Source: Laspinema palackyanum D2c (GTDB lineage Bacteria > Cyanobacteriota > Cyanobacteriia > Cyanobacteriales > Laspinemataceae). Taken from it: DNA of 64,000 nt. A program made the translations under genes and the position numbers. The notes below the pieces were generated by a model. That model saw nothing but the letters and a program-made list of their open reading frames with translations. It did no database searches and was not told the origin of the DNA. Positions 27,243-37,659 of the stretch are shown here, piece after piece; the first letter of the stretch is position 1; each line of letters begins with the position of its first letter. The stretch lies in contig NZ_JAMXFD010000007.1 in NCBI RefSeq assembly GCF_025370875.1, forward strand, positions 1-64,000, given 5' to 3'.

Positions 27243-28856
27243 CTATATTTCAGCTAACATCACATCGTAGGATGGGGTTTGGAGGGGAATTTTGACGATA
27301 AAGGTGCTGCCTCTGTCGATTTCACTTTCTATTTCGATATGACCTCCATGTAGTTCTACACATTTTTTGACGATCGCTAATCCTAATCCGGTCCCTCTAA
27401 TTGTACCCACATTGGTAGCTCTTTGAAAGGACTCAAAAAGTTGTTGTAAGTCTTGTTGGGGAATGCCAATTCCTGGGTCTTTAATCCGAAAAACTACGAG
27501 GCTTTCGGGTTGCTGTAAATTGGGGGTGATGGGTCTGGATTCGGTGCTGAGTTCTAGGGTAATTTCGCCGCCTTGGGGGGAGTATTTGATGGCATTGGAG
27601 AATAAATTGTTGAGGATTTGGCGCAGAAGTTGGGAATCCATCAAGGCGGAAATTTTCTCGGTGTGGGCGATTAACCGAATGTGATGCCGATCGCCCGTCG
27701 TCACGTTCATCTGTTCCACGGACCTTGTGCAAAAATCCACTAACTCCATCGGATGCGGTTGAAACTCCAAATGTCCGCTTTCAGCTTGCCCCACTAAAGT
27801 AACATCTTCTATCATGCCGGTCATATATTCAATCGCCGTTTTAATTCGCTGATAATGTGTTTCTTTCCGGTCTTCCGGCCAGGTATCACTATAAACTTGC
27901 AGCAATTCAGCGGAGGATAAAATAACACTCATGGGCGTCCTAAACTCATGAGAAATTGTAGTAATTAATCGACTTTTAAACTCACTTAATTCTGTTTCTA
28001 TTTCTAATAATCGCCTAATTTCTGCTTCGGCTAAGGCCCGTTCTTTAACTTCGGTTTCTAAACGAATTCTCTCTTTTTGTAAAACTTCCGTTGCTTTTTT
28101 AGAAGTAATATCTCTAAACACATAAACCGCCCCAATGATTTTATCATTTTCTCCGCCAATGGGGGCAACGGTATCATCAATGGGAATTTTGCTGCCATTC
28201 TTAGCAATTAAAACTCGTTCATTGGGAGTTTCCCCCAAGTTTTCTGTGGGTATTTCCGCAGTTCCCAACCGTTGGGCGATCGCCGCTGACATTTCATTAG
28301 TAATCCGAAACACTTGGCCAATTTCCTTCCCCAAAGCTTCCGCTTGTTTCCACCCCGTTAACGTTTCAGCCACGGGATTAATAAACCGAATCCGTCCCAT
28401 CTCATCCGTAGCAATCACCGCATCCCCAATCGAGCGCAAAGTGGTGGCAAACCACTCCTTACTTTGTTTAAGTTCCTGTTCGATTTGATGACGGTAAATC
28501 GCCATATCAATCGTAGACTTTAAACTCCGGGCTTCCAGGGGCTTAATTAAATACCCAAAAGGAGTAGTGAGCTTGGCCCGTTGGAGAGTATCTTCATCAC
28601 TATAAGCCGTCAGATAGACGACCGGAATATTAAAGCGATCGCGGATTTGTTCAGCAGCCGTCACCCCATCAATGCTGCCCTCCAAATGAATATCCATCAA
28701 CACCAAATCCGGCTGTATTTCAGCCGCTGCGTCAATCGCCTCCTCACCGGAAGCAACCGCCACAGGAACCTGATAACCTAAATCTTCTAAAATCGTTTGG
28801 ATATCTAAGGCAACAATCCCTTCATCTTCTACCACCAAAATTGTCTCGTTACTCAT
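27243..28856 (-). CDS. REC-PAS histidine kinase
   Basis: A 537-residue cytosolic kinase with an N-terminal receiver (phospho-acceptor Asp in [10 protein letters not shown], about residue 56), a PAS domain (about 130-255, [25 protein letters not shown]), a coiled coil, a HisKA dimerisation helix with the phospho-His in [12 protein letters not shown] (about 305), and a HATPase with N-box LFSNAIKYS and G-boxes DPGIGI and GTGLGLAI. All catalytic residues are present. I choose the ATG at 28856 ([13 protein letters not shown]): it has GGGAGGAG upstream and overlaps the stop of the preceding gene as ATGAGTAA, a coupling arrangement; the longer TTG/other start would extend deep into that gene. It probably receives phosphate from, or works with, the multi-sensor kinase just upstream. 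Confidence 0.93.
   Translation of the reverse strand: MSNETILVVEDEGIVALDIQTILEDLGYQVPVAVASGEEAIDAAAEIQPDLVLMDIHLEGSIDGVTAAEQIRDRFNIPVVYLTAYSDEDTLQRAKLTTPFGYLIKPLEARSLKSTIDMAIYRHQIEQELKQSKEWFATTLRSIGDAVIATDEMGRIRFINPVAETLTGWKQAEALGKEIGQVFRITNEMSAAIAQRLGTAEIPTENLGETPNERVLIAKNGSKIPIDDTVAPIGGENDKIIGAVYVFRDITSKKATEVLQKERIRLETEVKERALAEAEIRRLLEIETELSEFKSRLITTISHEFRTPMSVILSSAELLQVYSDTWPEDRKETHYQRIKTAIEYMTGMIEDVTLVGQAESGHLEFQPHPMELVDFCTRSVEQMNVTTGDRHHIRLIAHTEKISALMDSQLLRQILNNLFSNAIKYSPQGGEITLELSTESRPITPNLQQPESLVVFRIKDPGIGIPQQDLQQLFESFQRATNVGTIRGTGLGLAIVKKCVELHGGHIEIESEIDRGSTFIVKIPLQTPSYDVMLAEI
28849..28856 (-). promoter_or_regulatory. ATGAGTAA stop-start overlap
   Basis: The TAA of the multi-sensor kinase (28849-28851) lies inside the first codons of the REC-PAS kinase (ATG at 28856). 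A strong GGAGGAG ribosome site precedes it within the upstream gene. This implies translational coupling and roughly fixed stoichiometry. Confidence 0.85.
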
Positions 28857-31800
28857 GTCTCTCCTCTCCCAACTGATGATGTTTGGCCGAAAAGACAATC
28901 TGAAAGGCAGTCCCGCTACTCCTGTCCAACTCAATCGTGCCTTTGAGTTGTTTGACTAAAGTATTAATCAACTGCATCCCCAAAGAGCGGGTTTTCCGAA
29001 AGTCTACCTCACTGGGAAAGCCAACCCCATTATCCCGAACCCTCATCATAAACTCTTGTTTGCTGTCATCACCCTGCTCTTGGAAAGTGCGATGGAGGGT
29101 AATCTCGATCGCCCCAGTCCCATTCGGGGGAAACCCATGTTTGAGAGTATTACACACCAGTTCATTCACAATCAACCCACAAGGAATCGCCGTATCTACA
29201 CTCAGAAAGATATCATCAATTTGAAGATTCAGGCTAATCCGCTGGGGACTCGCACCATAAGACCGAAACAAATGGATGCATAAGGTTTGAATATATTGAG
29301 AAAAATCCACCTGAGCCAGATCCCGAGACTGATACAGTTTTTCATGGATGAAAGCGATGGATTGAATGCGGTTTTGGCTATCTTGAAATAAGGTCCGGGT
29401 TTCTCCATCCTGAATGCTTCGAGATTGCAGGTTAAGCAGACTCGAAATGACTTGCAAGTTATTTTTCACCCGATGGTGAATTTCCTTGAGGAGGACCTCT
29501 TTCTCTCGCAAAGACGCTTTAAGTTGTCCTAGGGCTTTTTTCTGCTCGGTAATATCATACATCGAACCGACAATCTCTAAAGGATTGCCCTCGGCATCGC
29601 AAACCAGACGCCGTTCATCCCGCACCCAACGGTAAGTGGAGTTTTGGTGTCTGACGCGATATTCATAAATCTCTTGAGTGCGTTCTTGCAGACGAAAGAT
29701 GTGGGCAAAAAGCCGTTCAGCGTCGTCAGGATGGATACACTCAAACCACAAATTAGGATTATTTAATAATTGCTGCGCCTCATAACCGAACTGGCGTAGG
29801 ATATTTTGACTGATGAAGGTCAAGGCATAGTCTCCGGTGGGCTTACAACTATAGATAATCGTAGGATTCGTACATAGCAAATATTCTAGCCGTTCTTGAA
29901 TCTGGCGCAGAGCTTGTTCTGCTTGTTTGCGTTGGGTGATATCGAGGACAATAAACCCCACCCCTCGTGCCTGACCCTTGTTCAGGGGAACGGGAAAGTA
30001 GCAAGTTAGCCAATGATGGAGAACTCCCGGTTGACAGGGCTTTTCACTGGAGAGTTCCAAGTTAAGAATCGGGGTCCCGGACCGCAATAGTTCATCCACT
30101 AAAGATTGAACTTGGTGGGTGACATCGGGCATAATTTCATTCACGGTTTTCCCAATATGTTCCTGGGGGGATAAACCATGAATTTCAGCCAGGGCTTCGT
30201 TGACTTGGATAAACTGCATTTGATCATTGACAATTCCCAATCCGAGAGAAACACTAGAACTGGCTTTAAAAAATGAATTCAGCAGTTGTTCGCGCTCAAA
30301 AATTTCCGTTTCTAAGCGCTTGCGATCGCTAATGTCCCGACCCTCAGCAATTAACTGAATCACCCGATCGCTATCATCTCGCACCGGCTTAATCGAGACA
30401 TCAATGGTCACCCGTTGGTTCTGGGGCCCAAAAATTTCCACCTCATCGCGCCATAACTCTCCCGCCGCTGCCTGGGCGATCGCCCCACGAAAACGATTGG
30501 CCCCTGGAATCAAACAGAACTGGCGTTCACCTTGAGACTCGGCGAGACTCTCTCCCAGTTCATCGGGCTCCGTAGGTTGCCAACAGGGACAGTCCCAAAA
30601 TTCTCGCCCGATGGGATCCGTCCCCGCCAATCCCCAGACTTCCAATGCCCTCTGGTTGATCTCCAGAATCACCCCCTGGGGACTCAACAAGGCCATAAAT
30701 TGGAACGTTTGGTTAAAAATCGCCTGAAAGCGTCTTTCCGAGAGAGCGATCGCCTCTTGTGCTTGCTTGCGTTCCGTAATATCCCGGGCCACTCCATCCA
30801 TGCGGAACCCTTGGCGAGTGGCATCATAAAGTAAATGAGCGCGGTCCTCCAACCACCGGACCTCCCCATCGGGTCTGATAATCCGATACTCTAGATCCTG
30901 TGACCCATGCACCAGTAACGCCTCGGAAAACTGCCGAACGCGATCGCTATCCTCCGGATGGACCACCCCCCGCCACAACGCTGGATGTTCAAAAAACTCC
31001 TGGCGAGACCGTCCATAAATTCTCTCAAAAGCCGGATTCAAATACAACAATTCCCCACTCTGCGCTGAAGCGGACCAAACCACATCATTCAGAGACCCCA
31101 AAATACTCTCCAAACGCTCCTCACTCTGTCTGAGGGCCGACTCGACCTCCTGACGACGGGCAATCTCCCCTTGCAATTGTCCAATTAACTCGCGCAGTTC
31201 AGCAGTTTGCACTTGCACCCGCTGTTCCAACTCTTGATTAATCTGCTGTAGCGCCGCTTCCGCTTCCTTTCGCCCCGTGATATCCCGATCAATTCCCCGA
31301 TACCCCACTAATTTCCCCATCTCATCAAAAATTGGTATCCCACTGCTTTCCAACACCACCACTGAGCCCTGTTTGTGCAAATTCACCCGTTCCTTGCAGC
31401 TAAACGGTGCCGGTTGAGTCGCCAGTTGCTCAACCCAGCGCCGTTCTTCCTGGGCCCATTCCGGCAGAATCCAGGCATCCAGCCGTTTCCCGATCGCCTC
31501 AGCCGGTTCATACCCTAAAATCTCTGCAATTCTAGGACTGCTATAGGTGTATCTCCCCGCTGCATCTATCTCCCACACCCAATCCGTCGTGGTTTCCACC
31601 AACTGCCGATACCGATCTTCACTCTCCCGTCTTGCCGCTTCTGCCGCTTTGTGACGGGTAATATCGGTGGTAATCCCGGCAATCCGGTACAGATCTCCGT
31701 GATCGTTATAAACTGGAAACCCTCGCGAATGCACCCAACGCAGAGTGCCATCGGGCTGCACAATCCGATTTTCCAGTTCCCCAGAAGCCAGCACCTGCTG

Positions 31801-33102
31801 GGGCCAATTCTCCCAAATCGGTTGCCCTTCTTCCCAATAAAAACTCTCTTGCAAGATCCTCAGATAATTCCCCGATTCCCCGGCTTCCTTGCTCTCTAAT
31901 TGCTCTCGGGAAATCCCCCATACCGTCTCAAAGGCCGGACTCATATAAATCAACTGTTTCAAGTCACTGGAAACCAGCCAAAAGACTTGCTCAATGGTTT
32001 CTGCAATCTGACGGAATCGTTCCTCACTAAATTGCAGTAATTTTTGGGCCAGTTGCCGATGGAAAATTTCTGCTTGCTGCTGTGCCAATGCTTTTCGTAA
32101 GGCTACGCTAGAAAAGGCGATCGCCTCTTGAAATGCCGCTTTCTGTCGCTGTTGCTCCGGGCTTCTCCCCCGTTGGCTAATTTCTAGTCCAGAATTGAAC
32201 GGGGGTACTCTCTCGGGCCCTAGCACCACCGGATTGGCATCAGTCTCAAAACCCCCACTCCACCCTTGGAGAATCTCAGTGGGAGTTACAATCCCAACCC
32301 ATTCCCCGGTTGCGGCAACAATCACCCAATGTCTGACCCACGCCTCCTGCATTTGATCATGAATCTGTTGGAGGGAGTCCTTGGGCTGTCCAAATAACAA
32401 GGGTTGACTCATCACCTGGGATGCCGGAGTATTTGCCAAGTCTAATCCCAAGGCCAGGTATTGGACAATATCTCGCGGGGTAATAATGCCAATAGGAAAT
32501 AAGGGATTTAATCGGTTCTCTGGGGTCAATTCCGGGCTGGATCTTTCTTCCCCACTTTGACAAATCACCACAGAACTACTGCGATGAGTTGCCATCTGTT
32601 CAATCACCTCTAAAATCGAGGCTGTGGGGGAGACCGTGGCGATCGCCGGACTCATTCCTTCCTCTGCCCGTCGGTCTTCCCTCCACTCCCTCGCGGGTAA
32701 CCCTCGGTGCAGACTCTCATGGGTGACAACGCCGAGGAGTTTTCCTTGACTATCCTGGATGGGCAAATACCGAATTTGATGCGCTTCCATATAGGAAAAG
32801 AGCGAAAACGGATCGACCCAATCAGTCACTTTGAGCGGGATGATAGATTGGGTCAACACCTCGGAAATGGGCCGGGAGTCTTCCCAGAGTCCAGCCGCTG
32901 CCAAGGTGACTAAATCCTCCTCCGTAAAGAGACCATAGCCTATTTGCGGCTGATGGGCCAGGGAAGGGTCTAGGACTAAAACATAGCTCGATCGCGCTCG
33001 GTTCATCAGAGCGATCGCCCTTTTTAAGGAGAGATTGGGTGCAACTTTCAACGGGTGGCATTCAATCCCTTGATTCAATCGGAAGTTTTGGCGATCGCTC
33101 AT
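28849..33102 (-). CDS. CBS-PAS multi-sensor histidine kinase (HisKA_2 type)
   Basis: A 1417-residue soluble sensor kinase. Residues about 1-290 hold four CBS motifs in two pairs (for example [42 protein letters not shown]), which usually bind adenine nucleotides. Six PAS domains follow (starts near [84 protein letters not shown]), linked by PAC and short coiled coils. The kinase core is HisKA_2/HWE-like: [22 protein letters not shown] near residue 1205, then a HATPase with [13 protein letters not shown] and DNGVGFP. No TM segment is present, so it senses internal signals. I take the ATG at 33102 (MSDRQNF) over a TTG six codons earlier. Confidence 0.93.
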   Translation of the reverse strand: MSDRQNFRLNQGIECHPLKVAPNLSLKRAIALMNRARSSYVLVLDPSLAHQPQIGYGLFTEEDLVTLAAAGLWEDSRPISEVLTQSIIPLKVTDWVDPFSLFSYMEAHQIRYLPIQDSQGKLLGVVTHESLHRGLPAREWREDRRAEEGMSPAIATVSPTASILEVIEQMATHRSSSVVICQSGEERSSPELTPENRLNPLFPIGIITPRDIVQYLALGLDLANTPASQVMSQPLLFGQPKDSLQQIHDQMQEAWVRHWVIVAATGEWVGIVTPTEILQGWSGGFETDANPVVLGPERVPPFNSGLEISQRGRSPEQQRQKAAFQEAIAFSSVALRKALAQQQAEIFHRQLAQKLLQFSEERFRQIAETIEQVFWLVSSDLKQLIYMSPAFETVWGISREQLESKEAGESGNYLRILQESFYWEEGQPIWENWPQQVLASGELENRIVQPDGTLRWVHSRGFPVYNDHGDLYRIAGITTDITRHKAAEAARRESEDRYRQLVETTTDWVWEIDAAGRYTYSSPRIAEILGYEPAEAIGKRLDAWILPEWAQEERRWVEQLATQPAPFSCKERVNLHKQGSVVVLESSGIPIFDEMGKLVGYRGIDRDITGRKEAEAALQQINQELEQRVQVQTAELRELIGQLQGEIARRQEVESALRQSEERLESILGSLNDVVWSASAQSGELLYLNPAFERIYGRSRQEFFEHPALWRGVVHPEDSDRVRQFSEALLVHGSQDLEYRIIRPDGEVRWLEDRAHLLYDATRQGFRMDGVARDITERKQAQEAIALSERRFQAIFNQTFQFMALLSPQGVILEINQRALEVWGLAGTDPIGREFWDCPCWQPTEPDELGESLAESQGERQFCLIPGANRFRGAIAQAAAGELWRDEVEIFGPQNQRVTIDVSIKPVRDDSDRVIQLIAEGRDISDRKRLETEIFEREQLLNSFFKASSSVSLGLGIVNDQMQFIQVNEALAEIHGLSPQEHIGKTVNEIMPDVTHQVQSLVDELLRSGTPILNLELSSEKPCQPGVLHHWLTCYFPVPLNKGQARGVGFIVLDITQRKQAEQALRQIQERLEYLLCTNPTIIYSCKPTGDYALTFISQNILRQFGYEAQQLLNNPNLWFECIHPDDAERLFAHIFRLQERTQEIYEYRVRHQNSTYRWVRDERRLVCDAEGNPLEIVGSMYDITEQKKALGQLKASLREKEVLLKEIHHRVKNNLQVISSLLNLQSRSIQDGETRTLFQDSQNRIQSIAFIHEKLYQSRDLAQVDFSQYIQTLCIHLFRSYGASPQRISLNLQIDDIFLSVDTAIPCGLIVNELVCNTLKHGFPPNGTGAIEITLHRTFQEQGDDSKQEFMMRVRDNGVGFPSEVDFRKTRSLGMQLINTLVKQLKGTIELDRSSGTAFQIVFSAKHHQLGEERHE

Positions 33103-33496
33103 CTTCAGGAAATTTTGCAAACAGGTTTGTTCTAGCGCACCAACGGTTTTTCAAGTCTTCTGATTCAGGACAGGTTGCCTCGGGCATTGGTCCCTTATTA
33201 AATCAGGCGGACGGTAACCCAGTTTTTTGCCCAGACCTTGGTGCTAAATAGCAGAAATTTTCTCAACAAACCGGGTAACAGTCTGGGGGATCTAAAACTG
33301 TACCTGCATCCTAAAGACAAAAGGGAGCAAGACGCTTCCTTGCTGTCCGAGGGAGCATCTCTTGCTCCTACTTTGTTGAGAAATTGGCCCAGGCATTTAG
33401 AGGCGCTATAGAGGGGAGATAAATCCGATCTGTACAGGAGGCAGTTCGTAAACTGCCTGTTCTACCGATCGAGTAGTGTAGATTCAGAAGTCTTGC
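33103..33496. other. Spacer with two hairpins inside the kinase block
   Basis: About 390 bp. A hairpin at 33324-33368 (ggagcaaga / tcttgctcc) belongs to a gggagcaaga-type dispersed motif that recurs at 59311-59333; a perfect 8-bp hairpin (aggcagtt cgta aactgcct) lies at 33439-33458. Neither has a T-run on the minus strand, so they are not clear terminators. No coding frame is believable. Confidence 0.45.
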
Positions 33497-34615
33497 TCAT
33501 TCTTCTTCACTAGAGAAACTCAGGTCAATCGGCAGAACCACATAAACCGTCGTTTCTTGATTAGGGATGCTCTCAATGGTTAATTTTCCCCCATATAATT
33601 CGGCGAGTCGTTTGGCGATCGCAATTCCCAAACCCGATCCTTGTTGTTCATAAAGTTTGCGATCGAACTGAATATAGGCACCGTGATTGGCAATTTGCTC
33701 CCGAGTCATGCCTCGACCTCGGTCGGTTACTGATAGGGTATAGGATGCAGTCCCACTCACCTCTCCCTTAACGGAGATCGGCGTCCCCGGTTCAGAATAC
33801 TTGCAAGCATTATCCACCAGTTCTTCAACAATTTTATAAAGGTGAGTTTCGGAAATTTTGACGAAGGCGTTTTCGATATCAATCTGAATATCAGCTTCTC
33901 GACCGGTCTGTTTGGCTTTTTCTCCAACACTCTTGGAAATAATACTGAGGGTCCCACTGATCGCCTGGTCGCGGAGATAGTCCAGGCGCTGAGGTTGGTG
34001 AATGGCAATTTCTAGTTCAGCATAGAGTAAATAATTTTGAACCAGCCGATACAATCGCTTGGCGGAAATTCGGATTCCTTCTAACATTTCCTGGATCTCG
34101 GCTTTATCGTAGCTATCTATATCCTGCAATAACAGTTCTGAATAGCCGAGAATGCCATTCATGGGCGTCCGCAATTCGTGAGGGAGGGCCTGGGCAATAC
34201 TGTTGGTTAATGCTTGTAGTTTTTGTTCGGTGTTTTTTTGACTGATGTTCTGTTTTTCCAGACGGGTGGAAATGGCGCAGAGAATTTCCTGTCGGTTGAA
34301 GGGTTTGGTTAAATAATCATCGGCACCGAGTTCCATGCCTTTTCGGGTATCCCCTTTTGCCGCTTTGGCGGTGAGGAAGATAAAGGGAATCATGGCGGTT
34401 GCTGGGTCCTGACGCAATTCGGTGAGGACGCCGTATCCATCGATCTCAGGCATCATGACATCGCATAAAATCAAATCAGGCAATTTTTCTTTGGCTAATT
34501 CAATTCCTTGGCGACCATTTTCAGCGGCGATCGCCTCAAAATCTTCCGCGTCCAATAAATCCATGAGATTTTCGCGAACCCCGGTTTCATCTTCAATCAC
34601 TAAAATTTTTGTCAT
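33497..34615 (-). CDS. REC-histidine kinase
   Basis: A 372-residue protein: receiver domain at 1-120 (Asp in LILCDVMMPEIDG, Lys in DDYLTKPF), short coiled coil, HisKA with the phospho-His in ALPHELRTPMNGILGY (about residue 148), and HATPase with VDNACKYSEPG, DRGRGM and GSGLGIAIAKRL. It looks catalytically competent. The ATG at 34615 (MTKILVIEDE) is chosen over a TTG four codons upstream, because all paralogues in this block begin M-K/T-K-I-L-V-I-E-D-E. The receiver is closely similar to those of the three genes upstream, pointing to tandem duplication. Confidence 0.92.
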   Translation of the reverse strand: MTKILVIEDETGVRENLMDLLDAEDFEAIAAENGRQGIELAKEKLPDLILCDVMMPEIDGYGVLTELRQDPATAMIPFIFLTAKAAKGDTRKGMELGADDYLTKPFNRQEILCAISTRLEKQNISQKNTEQKLQALTNSIAQALPHELRTPMNGILGYSELLLQDIDSYDKAEIQEMLEGIRISAKRLYRLVQNYLLYAELEIAIHQPQRLDYLRDQAISGTLSIISKSVGEKAKQTGREADIQIDIENAFVKISETHLYKIVEELVDNACKYSEPGTPISVKGEVSGTASYTLSVTDRGRGMTREQIANHGAYIQFDRKLYEQQGSGLGIAIAKRLAELYGGKLTIESIPNQETTVYVVLPIDLSFSSEEE

Positions 34616-34668
34616 GGGCTTTACCAAAAGTTAGGTTAATGGCATCTTCAGTCAGCAGACTTGACAAC

Positions 34669-34783
34669 GGGAGCATCTAAATTTGAACAGTTGGCCCTCA
34701 TCCCCCGGTGTCCCTTCTCCGAAAAAGGGGAGAAGGGGATGGGGGATGAGGGGGTGAGGGCGACCTGGTTAGGAGATGCTCCC
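34669..34783. repeat. gggagcatct inverted-repeat element
   Basis: gggagcatct (34669-34678) and agatgctccc (34774-34783) are perfect inverse arms around a GC-rich centre that also folds (cttctcc / ggagaag). It lies between the REC-EAL and REC-kinase genes and resembles a small non-coding insertion element of about 115 bp. Confidence 0.6.
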
Positions 34784-34832
34784 GGGGAAATCGTCCCGAA
34801 GGTTGGGCGATCGCCCGCTCAATCTTGCCTGT

Positions 34833-36665
34833 TTACTCCGTGAGATGGGGTAGACTTTGAGGTTGCCCCTCCAATCGCTTGCCTTCTTTGAGCATTCGTT
34901 TAAATTCCTCCGCCTTCACCGGGCGACTAAATAAATAACCCTGAATGTTATCGCATTTATTTTCATACAAAACCGCCAATTCTTCAGGGGTTTCCACCCC
35001 TTCGGCAATAACTTTTAAATTTAAAGAGTGAGCCATTTGAATAATTGCATTAGTTAGGGCCGCGTTAGTGGAGTTCGTATTGATATCCTGAACAAAACAT
35101 CGGTCTATTTTCAATAAATCAAACGGAAATTGTTGTAAATAACTTAAAGAAGAATAGCCCGTTCCAAAGTCATCTAAAGAAATTTGAACCCCCATGGATT
35201 TTAATTCCTTCAATTTAGCAATAGTCAGTTCAACATTTTGGACTAAGATACTTTCCGTAAGTTCTAATTCTAAATAACTAGGGTCAAGTCCACTTTGATC
35301 TAAGATCCGAACTAACCGTTCGCTCAGATCGACTTGATTAAACTGCCGAAAGGAGAGGTTGACCGCCACTCGTACCGGGGGCAATCCCTCAGATTGCCAG
35401 GATTTAGTTTGATTGCAAGCGGTTTGGAGGACCCATTCCCCGATGGGAGCAATTAAGCCCGTTTGCTCTGCCAAGGGGATAAATTTCACCGGAGAAATCA
35501 TTCCTTGTTGAGGATGGTGCCATCGGACTAAGGCTTCCGCTCCCACGATTCGCCCATTTTGCAGCCCAACAATGGGCTGATAATACAGTTGCAATTCTTG
35601 TCTTTCTACGGCATAGCGCAGGCTGGTTTCCAGGGTGAGGTCATCTAGGGATTCGCCTTGCAAGGTGGGGGTATAAGATTGAGATTGATTCCCGCCCAAT
35701 TGTTTGGCATAAGACATCGCCACCCCGGCATTTTTCATCAATTGGTCCAAGTCTTCCCCATCCTGAGGGTAAATACTCATGCCAATGCTGGCGGTGATAA
35801 AGATTTCGCGGTTCTCTAAGCAGAAGGGTTGGGTCAGTCGGTCCAGGAGGGGTGGGGCGATCGCCTCCGGTATCGGGTTAGAGGTAGAAAGGGAGGAAGA
35901 GTCCCGAGGGTCTGAGAGAGTGCGGCGATCGCCTTTGTCCGAACCCCATGCCAGAACGATCGCAAATTGGTCCGTATGCAGTCGCGCTAGAATATCCCCC
36001 GGGCGGACCGATTGGCTCAATCGCTGGGCGACTTCCTTCAGGAGGCGATCGCCAAAGTCATGACCCAGGGTCTGATTGATCCGCTTAAATCGGTCTAACC
36101 CAATGCATAAAATCAAAATACAGCGGCCTTCTTGAGCGGTGCGATCTCGCAAGGATTCAAACTGCTCTCGGACTAACAGTTGATTCGGCAAATTCGTCAG
36201 GTTGTCATAATAGATAGAATCCGAGCGCTCAGGCTGCACCGTCGGCACTGGAGCGACTGCGCGGCTCTGTTCCCGAGCGTAACCCTGATATAAGGCATCA
36301 TGTTTGATCAACCTCGCCTCGATCGCCCCTAACAACTCTTTGCGTCGAAACGGTTTCGTCAAATAGTCGTCCGCCCCCAAATTCATCCCTTGGCGGATCT
36401 CCGTTTTATCCCCTTTTGCCGTTAAAAAAATAAACGGAATCGTCGCCGTCACCGGATTGTTCCGCAGGGCCGCAAGGACCCCATAGCCATCCAGTTCCGG
36501 CATCATCACATCGCATAAAATCAGGTCGGGCAGGTGTTCCTCTGCCAATTGGACGCCGATGCCCCCATTGCACGCTCCAATCACCCTGAAATCCACCGTA
36601 TCCAGAATTTCGAGAATGTTGTTACGGACTAACTCTTCGTCCTCAATCACTAAAATTTTTTTCAT
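34833..36665 (-). CDS. REC-GGDEF-EAL protein with degenerate GGDEF
   Basis: 610 residues: receiver 1-120 (Asp52, Lys104), GGDEF-fold domain about 150-335, EAL domain about 345-595. In the GGDEF domain the active-site motif reads HTDQF at residues 230-234, so diguanylate cyclase activity is not expected, although the fold (DRFKRINQTLGHDFGDRLL; SIGMSIYPQDGED) is kept. The EAL domain retains EAL (377-379, AEALVRWHHP), TES, DDFGTGYSSL and AEGVETPEE, consistent with c-di-GMP phosphodiesterase activity. The protein would couple phosphorylation of the receiver to c-di-GMP breakdown, with the dead GGDEF possibly binding GTP as a regulator, as known for several such enzymes. The gene is a paralogue of the one at 37660. 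Confidence 0.93.
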   Translation of the reverse strand: MKKILVIEDEELVRNNILEILDTVDFRVIGACNGGIGVQLAEEHLPDLILCDVMMPELDGYGVLAALRNNPVTATIPFIFLTAKGDKTEIRQGMNLGADDYLTKPFRRKELLGAIEARLIKHDALYQGYAREQSRAVAPVPTVQPERSDSIYYDNLTNLPNQLLVREQFESLRDRTAQEGRCILILCIGLDRFKRINQTLGHDFGDRLLKEVAQRLSQSVRPGDILARLHTDQFAIVLAWGSDKGDRRTLSDPRDSSSLSTSNPIPEAIAPPLLDRLTQPFCLENREIFITASIGMSIYPQDGEDLDQLMKNAGVAMSYAKQLGGNQSQSYTPTLQGESLDDLTLETSLRYAVERQELQLYYQPIVGLQNGRIVGAEALVRWHHPQQGMISPVKFIPLAEQTGLIAPIGEWVLQTACNQTKSWQSEGLPPVRVAVNLSFRQFNQVDLSERLVRILDQSGLDPSYLELELTESILVQNVELTIAKLKELKSMGVQISLDDFGTGYSSLSYLQQFPFDLLKIDRCFVQDINTNSTNAALTNAIIQMAHSLNLKVIAEGVETPEELAVLYENKCDNIQGYLFSRPVKAEEFKRMLKEGKRLEGQPQSLPHLTE

Positions 36666-36837
36666 AACCCGTTCAGTAGAGCTTTCACATCCTGTATTTT
36701 GGGAGAGTCTTGGTTTGCTATCCGGTGGTTAGAGTTGAGACAATACCGATCATTCTGGTGATTAGATTTTCCCAGATTTTGGCGCTTCATTCTCCCTTTG
36801 GGATAATTTAGTCCTGATGGCTCCCTCTGCATCGAAG

Positions 36838-37563
36838 TTAGTAGCGTTTATTCGGTGGGTTTTCCAAATTGCCTCCCAATAGGTTAAACTTCCGTAACAA
36901 GGTAAAATTATCTGCCGTCAACAAATCTTGCAACTCCGAGACTTGATTGATCAAGTGAATTTCTCGCTCGAATTCTTCTTGTAAAATCTCCAGATACCGT
37001 TCTGTAGAGGTCCCCGGGGGTGTATTCTTGAGCATATGAATCGCCAAATTAATCTTGGAAAGCGGATTTCGTAAATCTTCGACTAATTTCTTCAACAGGC
37101 CATCTTTGGTCTGACTGAGTTCTTCTAGCTCATACATTTTAGCCTGCAATCCTTCCGCTCGCTGACGCTCTGTTGCGTACTGCTGCATCACCGCCGCTTG
37201 TTTATTTAGCCTGGTATTAATCGCTTCTAACAAATCTTTCCGGCGGAACGGTTTAGTGATATAATCATCGGCTCCTAAATTCATGCCTTGGCGCAAATCT
37301 GCATGATCGGCTTTGGCAGTCAGAAAAATAAACGGAATCGTTGCCGTCACAGGAGACTCTCTCAATTGACTTAACACCCCATGTCCATCCAGTCCAGGCA
37401 TCATCACATCGCACAGGATCAAGTCGGGGAGATATTTCTGAGCTTGGGCGATACCTGCGAGTCCATTTTCAGCACCAATAACTTTAAAGCCCCCTCCTTC
37501 AAGGATTTCCAAGATATTCGTCAAGACGGCTTGTTCATCTTCAATCACCAAAATTGTTTTCAT
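36838..37563 (-). CDS. REC protein with degenerate, truncated kinase module
   Basis: 241 residues: an intact receiver at 1-120 (Asp52 in CDVMMPGLDG, Lys104), a coiled coil (about 120-155) and a HisKA-like helical hairpin (156-215). The H-box reads VEDLRNPLSK, so the phospho-His position is Glu162, and there is no ATPase domain: the frame ends 25 residues after the hairpin. The related gene at 33497 has both intact. This looks like a decayed kinase retained as a receiver with a dimerisation stalk; it could act as a phosphate sink or a dominant partner for its paralogues. The start ATG at 37563 matches the paralogues. Confidence 0.88.
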   Translation of the reverse strand: MKTILVIEDEQAVLTNILEILEGGGFKVIGAENGLAGIAQAQKYLPDLILCDVMMPGLDGHGVLSQLRESPVTATIPFIFLTAKADHADLRQGMNLGADDYITKPFRRKDLLEAINTRLNKQAAVMQQYATERQRAEGLQAKMYELEELSQTKDGLLKKLVEDLRNPLSKINLAIHMLKNTPPGTSTERYLEILQEEFEREIHLINQVSELQDLLTADNFTLLRKFNLLGGNLENPPNKRY

Positions 37564-37659
37564 CGGTTATGCTCCAGTTGCTTATCTGGCTTTAAATATA
37601 ATTTAACTCGGTCGGTTTTATCCCTTAAAGTCAACTTAATAGTTTCTTTATTTATGGAA

